64,000 bases of DNA from Anaerolineales bacterium (GCA_016927115.1 JAFGNH010000021.1:16193-80192), one strand, 5' to 3'. Shown: positions 44,812 through 54,945, numbered from the stretch's first letter. Translations and numbers: made by a program. Notes: generated by a model from the letters alone, not told the origin.

Positions 44812-47100
44812 ATGTCACGCTATATCGCCACAAGAGCTATCCGTGGAGCCAATGCCCTCGTCGCCGAAGCAGATCAGCTCCTCGATCAGACCATAGAGAA
44901 AAAAGGACCTGACCAGGTAGTTGCCTTTCCAAATACCGCCTACTACCTGCCCGTTATCAACGGCATGCTTGGCAAGCAGGTTTCAACATTGAAAGACCTG
45001 AAACCTGTGCTTGAGCACGCTCACACCCTCCTCCATCCACTCCCCCAGGAAAAACTGTGGACTCCATACCTTGGAGAGACGCTCGATTCCGGCATGGCCA
45101 CCCTGCTCGCAGCGGAAGCGATTGAAGCGATCTGCTTTACCCTCGGTGAACAGCCGGAACCATATCCCGGACTGAATCTGGCAGGATCAACCACCTTCAC
45201 CAGCCCCGATGGAAACGGATCAGAACCGCAAACCGACGGACACCTCAATGGACCCATCGATGATATCCAGCTGCGCTCCTGGGGCATCCAGCTCGTGGAT
45301 GGGCGGATGCCCGGCTTTGCCGCCATCGTCGGCGCTGCCCGTTCCAACGAAGCCGCAGTCAGTATCGTACGCGAACTGCAGCAGCGGAACATTCTCACGT
45401 TCCTGTGCGGAAATGTGAACGGGCGCTCCATTATCGACCAGCTTGTTGAGGAAGGTGTCGAAATGGGTTACGACACCTACATCGTCCCCTTCGGCCGGGA
45501 TACAATCTCAGCAATTTATGCACTCGGTTTCGCCACCCGCTCGGCACTCACCTTCGGTGGGTTGAAAGGCGGGCAGTGGCGCGATATCCTGATTTACAAC
45601 AAGTTCCGTGTGTTTGCCTTTGTCCTGGCGCTCGGCGAGGTCGATGACCTCAAATACGCCGCAGCTGCCGGCGCCATCTCCTACGGCTTCCCGGTTATCG
45701 CCGACACCATCATCCCGGAAATCCTTCCCACCGGTGTCACCCGCTACGAACACGTCATCTCGCAGCCGTGGAATGAAATCGAGGGAAAGACCGATTCCGA
45801 AAAAGCAGCCCGGCTGGTGCAAAAATGCATTGAAGTCCGCGGTGTGAAAGTGCGCATCACCGAAGTACCGGTGCCGGTGCCGTACGGCTCTGCCTTTGAA
45901 GGCGAGGTGGTTCGCCGCGCCGATATGCAGGTTGAGTTCGGCGGAAAACACAGCCGTGCATATGAATACCTCACCATGGCCAAAATGGACGATGTCGAGG
46001 ATGGTAAGGTGGAAATCATCGGCCCCGGACTGGAAAATGTGGAAACCGGCGGTTATTTGGATATGGGCATCCTCGTTGAGGTGGCCGGCCGCAAAATGGA
46101 GAAGGATTTTGAGCCGGTGCTGGAACGCCAGATCCACTACTTCGTTAACGGCGCTTCCGGTGTGCAGCATATCGGGCAGCGGGACATCGCCTGGATCCGC
46201 ATCAGTAAAACTGCAGCCGAAAAAGGGTTCGGCCTCGAACACTTCGGCAAGATGCTGCACGCCCGCTTCCATGCAGATTTCGATTCAATCGTTGACAAGC
46301 TGCAGGTCAAAATTATCACCGATCCCAAGCAGCATGCCGCCTGGCTGAAAAAAGCGCGTACCGCCTATGCAGAACGCAACGAACGAATCGGTGCGATGAC
46401 CGATGAAAGCGTTGAGGATTTCTACTCCTGCACCCTCTGCCAGTCGTTCGCACCGGACCATGTATGCATCGTCAGCCCGGAGCGGCTGGGATTGTGCGGC
46501 GCATATAACTGGCTGGACTGCAAAGCTTCCTTCCAGATCAACCCCACCGGCCCAAACCAGCCGATCCGCAAGGGCAAACTGCTCGACGACAGCAAAGGCT
46601 ACTACACCGGTGTGAATGAATACGCCCTCTCTGCCTCGCACGGCTCAGTCAACGAGGTAGCCATGTATTCCATCATGGAGAACCCGATGACTGCCTGCGG
46701 CTGTTTCGAATGTATCGCCATGGTAATCCCGGAGGCCAACGGCATCATGATCGTCAGCCGGGAGGATCCTTCAATGACCCCTGCCGGTATGACATTCTCC
46801 ACCCTCGCTGGTATGGCAGGCGGAGGATTGCAGACCCCGGGCATCATGGGGCACGGTAAATTCTACATCCTCAGCCCGAAGTTTATCTCAGCTGATGGCG
46901 GCCCGAAGCGGATTGTATGGATGTCCTCCATCCTCAAACAACAGATGGCCAATCAACTGGAGATAGTCGCCGACCGCGAAGGTATAGGAGATCTTTTCAG
47001 CAAGATCGCTGATGAAACGGTCTGTACAGAAGTGGAACCACTGCTTGAATTTCTGACAGAGCAAAACCATCCTGCGCTGTCCATGCCGAGCATTTTCTAA
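44812..47100 (+). CDS. acsB: Acetyl-CoA synthase alpha subunit
   Basis: 762 residues, longer than the Moorella protein (about 729) mainly through a linker near 120-150. It joins the methyl group from the corrinoid protein, CO from CooS and CoA into acetyl-CoA. The A-cluster ligands are visible: Cys 540, 543, 552 and 562 for the 4Fe-4S part and Cys 629-Gly-Cys 631 (ACGCFEC) for the distal nickel. The full-length form with an N-terminal CODH-binding domain marks this as bacterial rather than archaeal. GGAGG lies before the ATG. Followed 17 bases later by acsD. Confidence 0.97.
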   Translation: MSRYIATRAIRGANALVAEADQLLDQTIEKKGPDQVVAFPNTAYYLPVINGMLGKQVSTLKDLKPVLEHAHTLLHPLPQEKLWTPYLGETLDSGMATLLAAEAIEAICFTLGEQPEPYPGLNLAGSTTFTSPDGNGSEPQTDGHLNGPIDDIQLRSWGIQLVDGRMPGFAAIVGAARSNEAAVSIVRELQQRNILTFLCGNVNGRSIIDQLVEEGVEMGYDTYIVPFGRDTISAIYALGFATRSALTFGGLKGGQWRDILIYNKFRVFAFVLALGEVDDLKYAAAAGAISYGFPVIADTIIPEILPTGVTRYEHVISQPWNEIEGKTDSEKAARLVQKCIEVRGVKVRITEVPVPVPYGSAFEGEVVRRADMQVEFGGKHSRAYEYLTMAKMDDVEDGKVEIIGPGLENVETGGYLDMGILVEVAGRKMEKDFEPVLERQIHYFVNGASGVQHIGQRDIAWIRISKTAAEKGFGLEHFGKMLHARFHADFDSIVDKLQVKIITDPKQHAAWLKKARTAYAERNERIGAMTDESVEDFYSCTLCQSFAPDHVCIVSPERLGLCGAYNWLDCKASFQINPTGPNQPIRKGKLLDDSKGYYTGVNEYALSASHGSVNEVAMYSIMENPMTACGCFECIAMVIPEANGIMIVSREDPSMTPAGMTFSTLAGMAGGGLQTPGIMGHGKFYILSPKFISADGGPKRIVWMSSILKQQMANQLEIVADREGIGDLFSKIADETVCTEVEPLLEFLTEQNHPALSMPSIF

Positions 47101-47117
47101 ATCATGGAGGAATAACA

Positions 47118-48095
47118 ATGAGCCTGGAAATCCCAAAAGAAACCTGGACCGGTCAGGTACGAGAGGTGACACTCGGGGCAACCTCAGAACAGGGCGGCTC
47201 CCGAAAATCCACCATCACCGTTGGCGGCGAGACCACCCTGCCGTTCCTGACCCACGAAGGAGCTATCCCCCATCCAGCAGCACTCGCGGTCGAAATCCGC
47301 AGCAGTAAACCTGAGGGTTGGTCGCCGCTGCTGGAAAAAGCCTGGGGGGAAGCGATGAACGATCCGGCCGAATGGGCGAAGGCTGCTGAAGAGGCAGGTG
47401 CTGATCTGCTCTACTTTGTACTCAATGCTACCGATTCCAGTGGCAGCCCGACAACACCGGAGAAAGCCGTGGAAGCCGTCAGGAATGTACTTGAGGCTTC
47501 CACCATACCACTGGCTGTAATCGGCCCCGGTCAGTCGGACCTGGATAACGAACTTCTGGTCCCTGCTGCAGAAGCAGCCGAGGGTGAGCGATTGCTGCTG
47601 GGCACCTGTGAGGAAAAAAACTACCGCACTATCGTAGCAGCAGCACTTGCACACAACCACCTCGTACAGTCCCGCACACCGATGGACGTGAATTTGTCCA
47701 AACAGCTCGTTATCCTGATTCACGACATGGGTATGCCGCTGGAGCGCATCGTGCTGGATCCGACCACCGGTGCTCTTGGTTACGGCATCGAATACGGTTT
47801 TTCCGTCATGGAACGGCTGCGGTTGGCTGCCCTCACAGGGGATACCATGACCCAGCAGCCTATGATCGTCACGCCCGGTGAAGAAGTCTGGAAGGTGAAG
47901 GAAGCAAAAATCGGCAGTGGCGTTCCGGAAACCTGGGGAGACTGGGAAACCCGGGCCCTCGAATGGGAAGCTGTTACTGCTGCGACTCTGATCCACTCCG
48001 GCGCAGATATTGTGGTGCTGCGCCATCCACACACGCTGCAGCGCCTGCAGCATATGATAACCGATCTATCCAGCTCACATCAGCCGGAGGAATAA
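47118..48095 (+). CDS. acsD: Corrinoid/iron-sulfur protein small subunit
   Basis: 325 residues. TIM-barrel subunit that pairs with AcsC to form the CFeSP carrying methyl-cobamide. Family features: TLGATSEQGGSRKSTITVGG near the start, ALAVEIRSSKPEG, NLSKQLVILIHDMGMPLERI and LDPTTGALGYGIEYGFSVME. Strong GGAGG before ATG. It begins 17 bases after acsB and ends 1 base before acsC, so the two CFeSP subunits are made together. Confidence 0.95.
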   Translation: MSLEIPKETWTGQVREVTLGATSEQGGSRKSTITVGGETTLPFLTHEGAIPHPAALAVEIRSSKPEGWSPLLEKAWGEAMNDPAEWAKAAEEAGADLLYFVLNATDSSGSPTTPEKAVEAVRNVLEASTIPLAVIGPGQSDLDNELLVPAAEAAEGERLLLGTCEEKNYRTIVAAALAHNHLVQSRTPMDVNLSKQLVILIHDMGMPLERIVLDPTTGALGYGIEYGFSVMERLRLAALTGDTMTQQPMIVTPGEEVWKVKEAKIGSGVPETWGDWETRALEWEAVTAATLIHSGADIVVLRHPHTLQRLQHMITDLSSSHQPEE

Positions 48096-48096
48096 A

Positions 48097-49434
48097 ATGG
48101 CTCTTACAGGCTTACAGATCTACAAACTACTGCCCAAAACGAACTGCAAGGACTGCGGCTACCCGACCTGCCTGGCTTTTGCGATGAAGCTGGCAGCCCA
48201 GCAGGCAGAGTTGAAAGACTGCCCGCATGTCAGTGAGGAAGCGCAGCAGCAGCTCGAATCCGCCTCAGCCCCGCCCATCCGCCTCGTGGAAGTCGGGGTC
48301 GGAGAGCATGCTGTTCAAGTCGGCAATGAAACCGTGCTTTTCCGCCATGAAAAAACCTTCTACCACAAACCCGGGCTGTTCATCCGTATAAATGACGACC
48401 TCCCACTCGGGGAAATCCAGGCACTGGTCAGCACCATCGACACATTCGAGGTGGATTATGTCGGCATCTCGCTGGTTATCGATGGTTTTGCTGTCGCCTG
48501 TACCTCAGGGTCAACCGAAACATACTGTGCGGCTGTTGAGGCTGTATGCACAGCAAGCCAGAAAGCCGTTATTCTGCTTGCGTCCGATCCGGAGACGGCC
48601 CGTGCTGGTGCGGCAGTTTGCCAGGAACGCAAGGCGCTGCTCGGATCTGCCAATCCAGATAACTGGGAAGAAATGGTAGAGATCGCAAATGAATTTCAGA
48701 ATCCACTGATCGTCCGAGCCGGTTCACTTGCAGAACTGGCAGACCTGACTGGAAAAATCCAGGAAAAAGGCATTGAAAACCTGGTGCTCGATCCACAGCT
48801 GGATGGATACCTGGACAGCCTTCAGCAGCTCACCGCACTGAGGCGGCTTGCACTGAAGTCTAATTTCCGGCCGCTTGGTTTTCCAGTGCTCACCTGCCCG
48901 GGAAGCAGCACGGATCCGACCCTGCTTGCAACCGAACACATCGCCAAATATGCCGGCTTTATTGTCCTGGACACCTTTGATCCGGCCACAGCCTATGCGC
49001 TGCTGGTGCTGCGGGAAAATATTTATACCGACCCGCAGAAACCTATTCAGGTAACACCCGGATTGTATGAAATCAACAATCCCGATGGGACTGCGCCGCT
49101 GCTGGTGACCACCAACTTCTCGATCACCTACTTCTCTGTAGCCAATGAGATTGAAAGTTCAGGTATCCCTTGCTGGCTGCTGGTCACCGATTCAGAAGGA
49201 ATGAGTGTCCTCACAGCCTGGGCTGCCGGAAAATTTGATGCAGAACGAATCGCAAAGGATGCAAAATCGTTCAGTGCTGCCGGGAAGGTGCTGCATCACA
49301 AGATCATTATCCCGGGCCATGTTGCTGTTATTTCGGGGGATCTGGAGGAAGAGCTGCCGGACTGGCAGATTATGGTCGGCCCGCGTGAGGCGGTGGACAT
49401 CTCCAGCTACCTGAAGAATGTTTGGACGGCCTGA
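48097..49434 (+). CDS. acsC: Corrinoid/iron-sulfur protein large subunit
   Basis: 445 residues. The N-terminal 4Fe-4S domain has Cys 17, 20, 25 and 42 (TNCKDCGYPTC then KDC), which keeps the cobamide reduced. The middle part is a TIM barrel and the end (about 330-445) is the cobamide-binding domain (TTNFSITYFSVANEIESSG, then a loop VLTAWAAGKFDAE). It takes the methyl group from AcsE and gives it to AcsB. It is 2 bases behind acsD, the tight coupling expected of partner subunits. Confidence 0.95.
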   Translation: MALTGLQIYKLLPKTNCKDCGYPTCLAFAMKLAAQQAELKDCPHVSEEAQQQLESASAPPIRLVEVGVGEHAVQVGNETVLFRHEKTFYHKPGLFIRINDDLPLGEIQALVSTIDTFEVDYVGISLVIDGFAVACTSGSTETYCAAVEAVCTASQKAVILLASDPETARAGAAVCQERKALLGSANPDNWEEMVEIANEFQNPLIVRAGSLAELADLTGKIQEKGIENLVLDPQLDGYLDSLQQLTALRRLALKSNFRPLGFPVLTCPGSSTDPTLLATEHIAKYAGFIVLDTFDPATAYALLVLRENIYTDPQKPIQVTPGLYEINNPDGTAPLLVTTNFSITYFSVANEIESSGIPCWLLVTDSEGMSVLTAWAAGKFDAERIAKDAKSFSAAGKVLHHKIIIPGHVAVISGDLEEELPDWQIMVGPREAVDISSYLKNVWTA

Positions 49435-49473
49435 CCCCTTTCCCGGGTGAGGCCGATAGAAGGAGAATTTCTG

Positions 49474-51375
49474 GTGCCTCGTGTGACCTTCTTCCCCGAG
49501 AATATAACCGTCGCTGTTGAGGAAGGCTCAACAATCAGCGATGCAGTTGCCGTGGCAGGACTGGATGTTTCCCAACCGTGTGGCGAACAGGGACGCTGTG
49601 GACGCTGCCTGGTGCTTGTACGGGCCGGCTCGGTACGCAGACGCTCGACATTCCGGCTCTCCGAAAGGGATGTCAACGCCGGCTATGCACTTGCCTGTCA
49701 GACCGTACTGACCGGCGACGCCGTGATCGAAATCCCACCGCAGGAGGAAATAGCCCGCCGCCTGGTCACCGAAAAAACCTACACAGCAGAAATTCCGCTG
49801 GACTACGACCCGGTCTGGATGCAGAACCTCAAACAGATCCAGGTGACGATTCCCCCACCCACACTGGACGATAACCGCGACGACCTTTCCCGGCTTGAAA
49901 ACTGCCTGAACCAGCACCAGGTAAAAGAGCTTACCATTCCACTGATGCTGCTGCGAACACTGAACCAGCGGCTGCGGGAGACAAACTGGAAACCCTGGCT
50001 GGTGTTGTATTATGACCGGAACCATCCAGGATCTGCTGTGCTGATCGATATACGTTTAGAACAGAAGCCGCTGTGCGGGCTGGCAATTGATATCGGTACC
50101 ACCACAGTCAGTGCCAACCTGATGGACCTCGATAACGGAATCATCCTGGCTTCTGCAGCTGAATACAACGCTCAGATCGCACGCGGAGAAGACATCATTT
50201 CGCGCATCATCTACGCCACAAAGTATGACGGGTTGAGTGACCTCGCTGATCGTGTGCGCCGAACCATCCGGTCTCTTCTGGATCAGATCATAAAATCCAG
50301 CAAGATCTCTCCAGAACACATCTGCCGTGTGACCATCGCCGGGAATCCCACCATGATGCACCTGTTTCTCCAGCTGCCGCCTGGCTCGATCAGGCTGGAA
50401 CCCTATATTCCAACCATCAATCACACTCCTCTCTACTATGCCCATGAGCTCGAGATACCTGTCTACCCACTGGCTGTGGTGGACAGCCTTCCCGGGGCTG
50501 CCTCCTATGTCGGTGCGGACATCAGTGCTGGCGTCCATGGCAGCGGTCTCAACACATCGGACTCACTCAGCCTGTTTATCGATGTGGGAACAAACGGTGA
50601 AATTGTGCTTGGAAACCAGGACTGGCTGGTCACCTGTGCCTGCTCCGCCGGGCCCGCTTTCGAAGGGGCTGGTGTGGTCCACGGCATGCGAGCCGCCCGC
50701 GGTGCCATTGAAGAGGTCTGGATCCACGGAGAAACACTGGAACCGACTTACCGGGTAATCGGGGACTCAACCCCGCGTGGGATCTGCGGCTCCGGACTGA
50801 TTTCCCTGCTTGCAGAAATGTTCGCCACCGGTGTGGTGGACCGAAGCGGGAATATCTCTCTTGATCTTGACACCCCCCGCACCAGGGAGGGTCTGCATGG
50901 GCCGGAATATGTGGTGGCATTTGCTGAGGAAACCGATGACGGCAGGGATATCTCCATCACCAAAGTAGATATTGATAACCTGATCCGTGCGAAAGCAGCT
51001 ATTTTTGCCGGATTTAATGTTCTGGTTTCAAGCGTAGGCCTGGAACTTGAAAATATCGACCGTATCCTGATCGGTGGTGCGTTTGGTAACTACATCAACA
51101 TTGAAAAGGCTATTCAGATCGGCATGATGCCGGATATTCCCCGCAAACAGTTCCATTTTCTGGGCAATACCTCCCTCATGGGTACCTCCCTCGCGCTGCT
51201 CTCCCACCAGGACCGGGAAGCTATCAGCAGCATTGCAGACAAGATGACCTATATCGAGCTCTCTGCAGATAATTCATTCTACGAGCAGTTCACCGCCGCC
51301 TGTTTCCTGCCGCACACAGACATTAATTTATTCCCTACCGTGATGGAAATCTGGAACCGGGAGAAAACCGAATGA
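49474..51375 (+). CDS. acsV: Reductive activator of the corrinoid protein (RACo-type), AcsV
   Basis: About 633 residues from GTG 49474, chosen because AGGAG lies 9 bases upstream and the 2Fe-2S domain begins right after; an upstream in-frame GTG at 49447 is not needed. The N-terminal ferredoxin domain has Cys 36, 42, 45 and 75 (CGEQGRCGRC and ALACQT). The rest is the ASKHA-type DUF4445 ATPase (AIDIGTTTVSANLMDL, AGNPTMMHLFLQL, DVGTNGEIVLGN, GICGSGLISLLAEM, IGGAFGNYIN). It returns inactive Co(II) to Co(I) in AcsCD using ATP. The next gene overlaps by four bases. Confidence 0.93.
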   Translation: MPRVTFFPENITVAVEEGSTISDAVAVAGLDVSQPCGEQGRCGRCLVLVRAGSVRRRSTFRLSERDVNAGYALACQTVLTGDAVIEIPPQEEIARRLVTEKTYTAEIPLDYDPVWMQNLKQIQVTIPPPTLDDNRDDLSRLENCLNQHQVKELTIPLMLLRTLNQRLRETNWKPWLVLYYDRNHPGSAVLIDIRLEQKPLCGLAIDIGTTTVSANLMDLDNGIILASAAEYNAQIARGEDIISRIIYATKYDGLSDLADRVRRTIRSLLDQIIKSSKISPEHICRVTIAGNPTMMHLFLQLPPGSIRLEPYIPTINHTPLYYAHELEIPVYPLAVVDSLPGAASYVGADISAGVHGSGLNTSDSLSLFIDVGTNGEIVLGNQDWLVTCACSAGPAFEGAGVVHGMRAARGAIEEVWIHGETLEPTYRVIGDSTPRGICGSGLISLLAEMFATGVVDRSGNISLDLDTPRTREGLHGPEYVVAFAEETDDGRDISITKVDIDNLIRAKAAIFAGFNVLVSSVGLELENIDRILIGGAFGNYINIEKAIQIGMMPDIPRKQFHFLGNTSLMGTSLALLSHQDREAISSIADKMTYIELSADNSFYEQFTAACFLPHTDINLFPTVMEIWNREKTE

Positions 51376-52208
51376 CCTACACGATAGCACTCGCCGGAAA
51401 AGGTGGCACCGGTAAAACAACCCTGACAGCTCTGTTGGTTAAGACCATGCTGGGTTTGGGAAAACAGCCCATCCTGGCAATCGACGCCGACCCATCTACC
51501 AACCTTCACCTCGCACTGGGCCTCCCCGAACCACGCACGATCGGCGACATACGTGAGGAAATGGCGGAGGACAGCACCACCGACAATCTTGGTGTGGCTA
51601 TCAGCCGGGTAGATTTCCTCAACCGTGAAATCCAGCTTGCACTTGAAGAGAGCAGTAATATCGATCTGATTGCCATGGGCCGGCCTGAAGGCCCGGGCTG
51701 CTACTGCGCGGTTAACCATATGCTGCGCCAGTTGATGGACGACCTCTGCCTGCATTATCCCTTTGTCGTTATGGATAACGAAGCCGGGATGGAGCATATA
51801 AGCAGGCGCACTACACGTGATGTGGACCTGTTGATCCTGGTCACAGATCCAACAATCCGCGGCCTGAAAGCTGCAGCTGCCATGCTCGAACTGGCAAACA
51901 ACCTCAACATCGCAGTACACAGAAGCTGCCTCGTGCTCAACCGCCTGGCTGCAGAAATGCCTCCGCAGCTGGAAGAAGCAGTGCAGACCAGTGGACTGAC
52001 GATCGGTGCCGTTATTCCTGCTGATCCGGAAATCGGCCGGCTCGACGCCGTCGGAGCACCCCTGATCGACGTATCCGATAATTCTCCCGCATTCATCAGT
52101 GTGCAGAAATTTGCTGCCAAATACATCGGCGGCGCCATTAAGCCTCGTTCATTATCTTCACCGACCCAATTGAAACCACAGAATCGGGTGCCGGAAAACA
52201 CATCCTGA
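51372..52208 (+). CDS. cooC: CODH nickel-insertion ATPase, CooC family
   Basis: 278 residues. MinD/SIMIBI-class P-loop ATPase with the deviant Walker A GKGGTGKTTLTAL near residue 9 and the IDADPSTNLHLALG segment. ATP-driven dimers of CooC insert nickel into the CODH C cluster. A Cys pair normally bridges two subunits; here GCYCAVNH near 115 is the CxC that fits. It overlaps acsV by ATGA. A second CooC-type gene lies at 55020, so one may serve CooS and the other AcsB or AcsCD. Confidence 0.9.
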   Translation: MTYTIALAGKGGTGKTTLTALLVKTMLGLGKQPILAIDADPSTNLHLALGLPEPRTIGDIREEMAEDSTTDNLGVAISRVDFLNREIQLALEESSNIDLIAMGRPEGPGCYCAVNHMLRQLMDDLCLHYPFVVMDNEAGMEHISRRTTRDVDLLILVTDPTIRGLKAAAAMLELANNLNIAVHRSCLVLNRLAAEMPPQLEEAVQTSGLTIGAVIPADPEIGRLDAVGAPLIDVSDNSPAFISVQKFAAKYIGGAIKPRSLSSPTQLKPQNRVPENTS

Positions 52209-52213
52209 AAGGG

Positions 52214-52251
52214 GGGGCACAGAAGCCTGTATCGAATCCCGATTGTGTCCC
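52214..52251 (+). promoter_or_regulatory. Hairpin between cooC and acsE
   Basis: GGGGCACA (52214-52221) pairs with TGTGTCCC (52244-52251) with one G-U pair and a 22-base loop. There is no U tract, so it may be a processing or stability element rather than a terminator. Confidence 0.4.
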
Positions 52252-52303
52252 ACCATAACAAACCGCACCAACAGGGATCTATCCATCAGCATGGAGGATA
52301 AGC

Positions 52304-53227
52304 ATGTATAAAATTGGCGAAAATATTCACATCATTTCACCGAAAGTCAAAGAAGGTCTCAAGGAACGGAACGGAAGCTTTTTTGTAGAACTGGCCAGGA
52401 AGCAGAAATCAGCGGGTGTGGACGCACTCGACCTCAATATCGGTCCCCAGAAAAAATCCGGGCCGGAGGTCGTCGACTGGTTAACCGATATCATGCTGGA
52501 AGCTGTACCGGGTATGACCCTGTCCTTCGATACAACCAATCTGGCAGCTATTGAAACCGGCCTGAAAAAAGTCGGCGCAAACAGCATTGTGAACTCCACA
52601 TCGGCCGAGGAAGAACGACTGCAGAATGTACCTGAGATGGCAGCGAAATACGGCGCAGGCCTGATTGCCCTCTGTATGGATAAGAGCGGCATACCTGTCA
52701 GCGCTGATGCCCGTATCGAAATTGCCATGGAAAAACTCATCCCGCGTGCAGTTGAAGTGGGTATCCCGATGGAGCGCCTGTACGTGGATCCGTTGATCCT
52801 CACGGTTTCCGGCTGCCAGGAATTCGTTCCGGAAGCGATTGAAACCGTCCGCATGCTTAAAATGCTGGCTGATCCTCCGCCAAACACGGTTGTTGGACTT
52901 TCAAACGTCTCCAATTCTGTTCCTGCCGAGATGCGCCCGCTGCTCAACCGGGTGTATCTCGTGATGCTGATGGCAGTAGGTCTGGACAGCGCCATCCTTG
53001 ACCCACTCGACCAGAAGATGATGGATACCATCCGAATCATCGAAACCAGAGAAAACAGTTCCGCCGCCGGTGATCTCTTCCTGAAGCTCTTCGACGCTAC
53101 TGCTGCCATGGAAACACTGACACCGGATATGGTGGACCAGAACGAACCAGAACAGGTGGAAATCTGGAAGTCGGTCCAGGTCCTGATGAATAATGTGATC
53201 TACACTGATTCCTACCTGAGACTCTGA
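52304..53227 (+). CDS. acsE: Methyltetrahydrofolate:corrinoid/iron-sulfur protein methyltransferase
   Basis: 307 residues, longer than the Moorella enzyme (262). Pterin-binding TIM barrel: GENIHIISPKVKEGL, ALDLNIGPQKKSGPEVVDWL, LSFDTTNLAAIETGLKK and the folate-pocket motif VVGLSNVSNSVPAEMRPLLN. It moves the methyl of methyl-THF to Co(I) of AcsCD, joining the two branches. GGAGGATAAGC precedes the ATG. It is spaced by about 95 bases from cooC, with a hairpin in the gap, and followed by a 250-base gap before metVF. Confidence 0.95.
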   Translation: MYKIGENIHIISPKVKEGLKERNGSFFVELARKQKSAGVDALDLNIGPQKKSGPEVVDWLTDIMLEAVPGMTLSFDTTNLAAIETGLKKVGANSIVNSTSAEEERLQNVPEMAAKYGAGLIALCMDKSGIPVSADARIEIAMEKLIPRAVEVGIPMERLYVDPLILTVSGCQEFVPEAIETVRMLKMLADPPPNTVVGLSNVSNSVPAEMRPLLNRVYLVMLMAVGLDSAILDPLDQKMMDTIRIIETRENSSAAGDLFLKLFDATAAMETLTPDMVDQNEPEQVEIWKSVQVLMNNVIYTDSYLRL

Positions 53228-53379
53228 GCGGTGGCAGGAACTGCCCGGATAGGATATATTCAGAACTTCAGGACCGACCGCTGAAGGGAAACTCCGGTGT
53301 GGTGGCACAACCAAAATTACTGGGTGTTTTTAAGACCGGACAGTGGTCTTGAGGAATGGAATCAAACCTGCCCGCGCAG

Positions 53380-53396
53380 TATAATTAACCCGTTAA
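53380..53396 (+). promoter_or_regulatory. Candidate -10 and palindrome before metVF
   Basis: TATAAT at 53380-53385 runs into the palindrome TTAAC-CC-GTTAA (53385-53396), 80 bases upstream of the metVF start. No good -35 is seen. It could be an internal promoter with an operator over the start of transcription. Confidence 0.35.
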
Positions 53397-53475
53397 CACG
53401 ATCTGTACAGAAAGCACCAAGATCGGAATCCTGCAGCGTGGTCTGCAGTAAATAGCTCAAAACCAGGAGCAGAAG

Positions 53476-54945
53476 ATGTCGCTTTTCTCACCTCGAAGAT
53501 ACCAGCCCCGTTTTTACCCATACGATCACCCTAACGCTTTTCTGCGTTTTGTCGGTTGGGGAGAATACGTAATCAAAAGTCCCCTGTTCGGCTGCCGCAT
53601 GTGCGGCAACTGCATATTGCAGGAAACAGCTTTCATCTGCCCGATGACCTGCCCCAAGGGGCTGCGCAACGGACCCTGCGGCGGCTCCACGCCCGAACGC
53701 TGTGAGGTCGATCCATCACGCCCCTGCACCTGGTACCAGATATACGAACGCTCCGAGAATATGGGACGTACTGATATATTACTGGAAATCCAGGCCCCGC
53801 TGGACGGGCGTAATGTCGGCCATGAGCAGTGGCTGGGCCTCGTCAAAAAATGGTTCCAGGGCGAAGAGCGCCCCAATCCCGTGCACTTCATAGTCGATAG
53901 GAAAAAGTGGAATGAACGCTACGACCGGTTCTTCCTGGAGATGCGCCAGCCGGACTGGTGGCAGGGCGATGCGCTGTATCATCCTCCCGCGTACGAACAG
54001 CCGGTATCAAACCTGGAACGCAGCCTGAAGGCAGGGCGGTTCACCGTTACATCGGAAATTGCCCCACCATTGAGCGTGACCCGCAAGCCGCTTGAACGCA
54101 AGATCGAAATGCTGAAACCGTATGTCACAGCAGCCAATTTCACCGACAACGCTTCCGCTTCGCCGCGTATGGGCAGCATCGCCTGCTCCGCAATTTGCGT
54201 CGCCAACGGCATGGAACCGGTCATGCAGCTGCAGGGACGAGACCGCAGCCGGTACAGTATCCAGTCAGATGCGATCGGTGCAGCTGAACTGGGTATCCGC
54301 AACATTCTGTGCCTGAGCGGTGATCACCTGCGGCTCGGCCCCGGTCCTACGCCGCATCCGGTGCAGAACGATCTGGATGCGATCCAGATGTTGTGGATCC
54401 TGCGTCGCATGCGGGATGACGGCATCTATCTGGATGGGAGGAGTATCAAGAACCGCCCGCAGTTTTTCCTCGGTGCGGCAGCCTCCCCGTACGCGGCGGT
54501 GCCGCGCTATGAGGCCATCCGCGAGGAGAAAAAGGTAAACGCCGGTGCGCAGTTTATTCAGACCCAGCCAATCTACGACTACGACCGTTTCCTCGAATGG
54601 CTCGAAGCGGTCGATAAACGCAACCTGCTGCATAAAGTCTACATCCTCGCCGGAATCACCCCGCTGAAAAGCGCGCGTGCTGCCCACTTCATGGCGGACG
54701 ATGTGCCCGGTGTAGTTATCCCTGAAGAGATCGTCAAACGGATGGACAATGCCAGCGATCAAGCGGAAGAGGGAGTAGCTATTGCTCTCGAGATTATTGA
54801 AAAGCTGCGGAGCACTCCCGGCATCCACGGTCTGCATATCATGGCCGTTCAGTGGGAAGATATCGTGCCGCGTCTTATGGAAGAATCCGGGCTTCCGCTG
54901 CCAATGGAAATAACGGAGCCTCTGGAGACTCCTGCATCGGACTGA
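53476..54945 (+). CDS. Fused MetV-MetF, methylenetetrahydrofolate reductase
   Basis: 489 residues. The first about 150 residues are the Cys-rich MetV-type domain (CRMCGNCIL, FICPMTCPKGLRNGPCGGST), which in acetogens is a separate subunit. The rest is a MetF-type TIM barrel (FTVTSEIAPPLSVTRK, LQGRDRSRYSIQSDAIGAAE, NILCLSGDHLRLG, GAQFIQTQPIYDYDRFLEWL, ILAGITPLKSARAAHFMADD). It reduces methylene-THF to methyl-THF, the step before AcsE. The electron donor is not clear: MetV domains link the enzyme to ferredoxin-type or other partners. ATG 53476 has GGAG 12 bases upstream. Confidence 0.92.
   Translation: MSLFSPRRYQPRFYPYDHPNAFLRFVGWGEYVIKSPLFGCRMCGNCILQETAFICPMTCPKGLRNGPCGGSTPERCEVDPSRPCTWYQIYERSENMGRTDILLEIQAPLDGRNVGHEQWLGLVKKWFQGEERPNPVHFIVDRKKWNERYDRFFLEMRQPDWWQGDALYHPPAYEQPVSNLERSLKAGRFTVTSEIAPPLSVTRKPLERKIEMLKPYVTAANFTDNASASPRMGSIACSAICVANGMEPVMQLQGRDRSRYSIQSDAIGAAELGIRNILCLSGDHLRLGPGPTPHPVQNDLDAIQMLWILRRMRDDGIYLDGRSIKNRPQFFLGAAASPYAAVPRYEAIREEKKVNAGAQFIQTQPIYDYDRFLEWLEAVDKRNLLHKVYILAGITPLKSARAAHFMADDVPGVVIPEEIVKRMDNASDQAEEGVAIALEIIEKLRSTPGIHGLHIMAVQWEDIVPRLMEESGLPLPMEITEPLETPASD

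Noticed and set aside
47184..48053. Long minus-strand frame opposite acsD
   Set aside because: Shadow of the corrinoid protein gene; same reasons.
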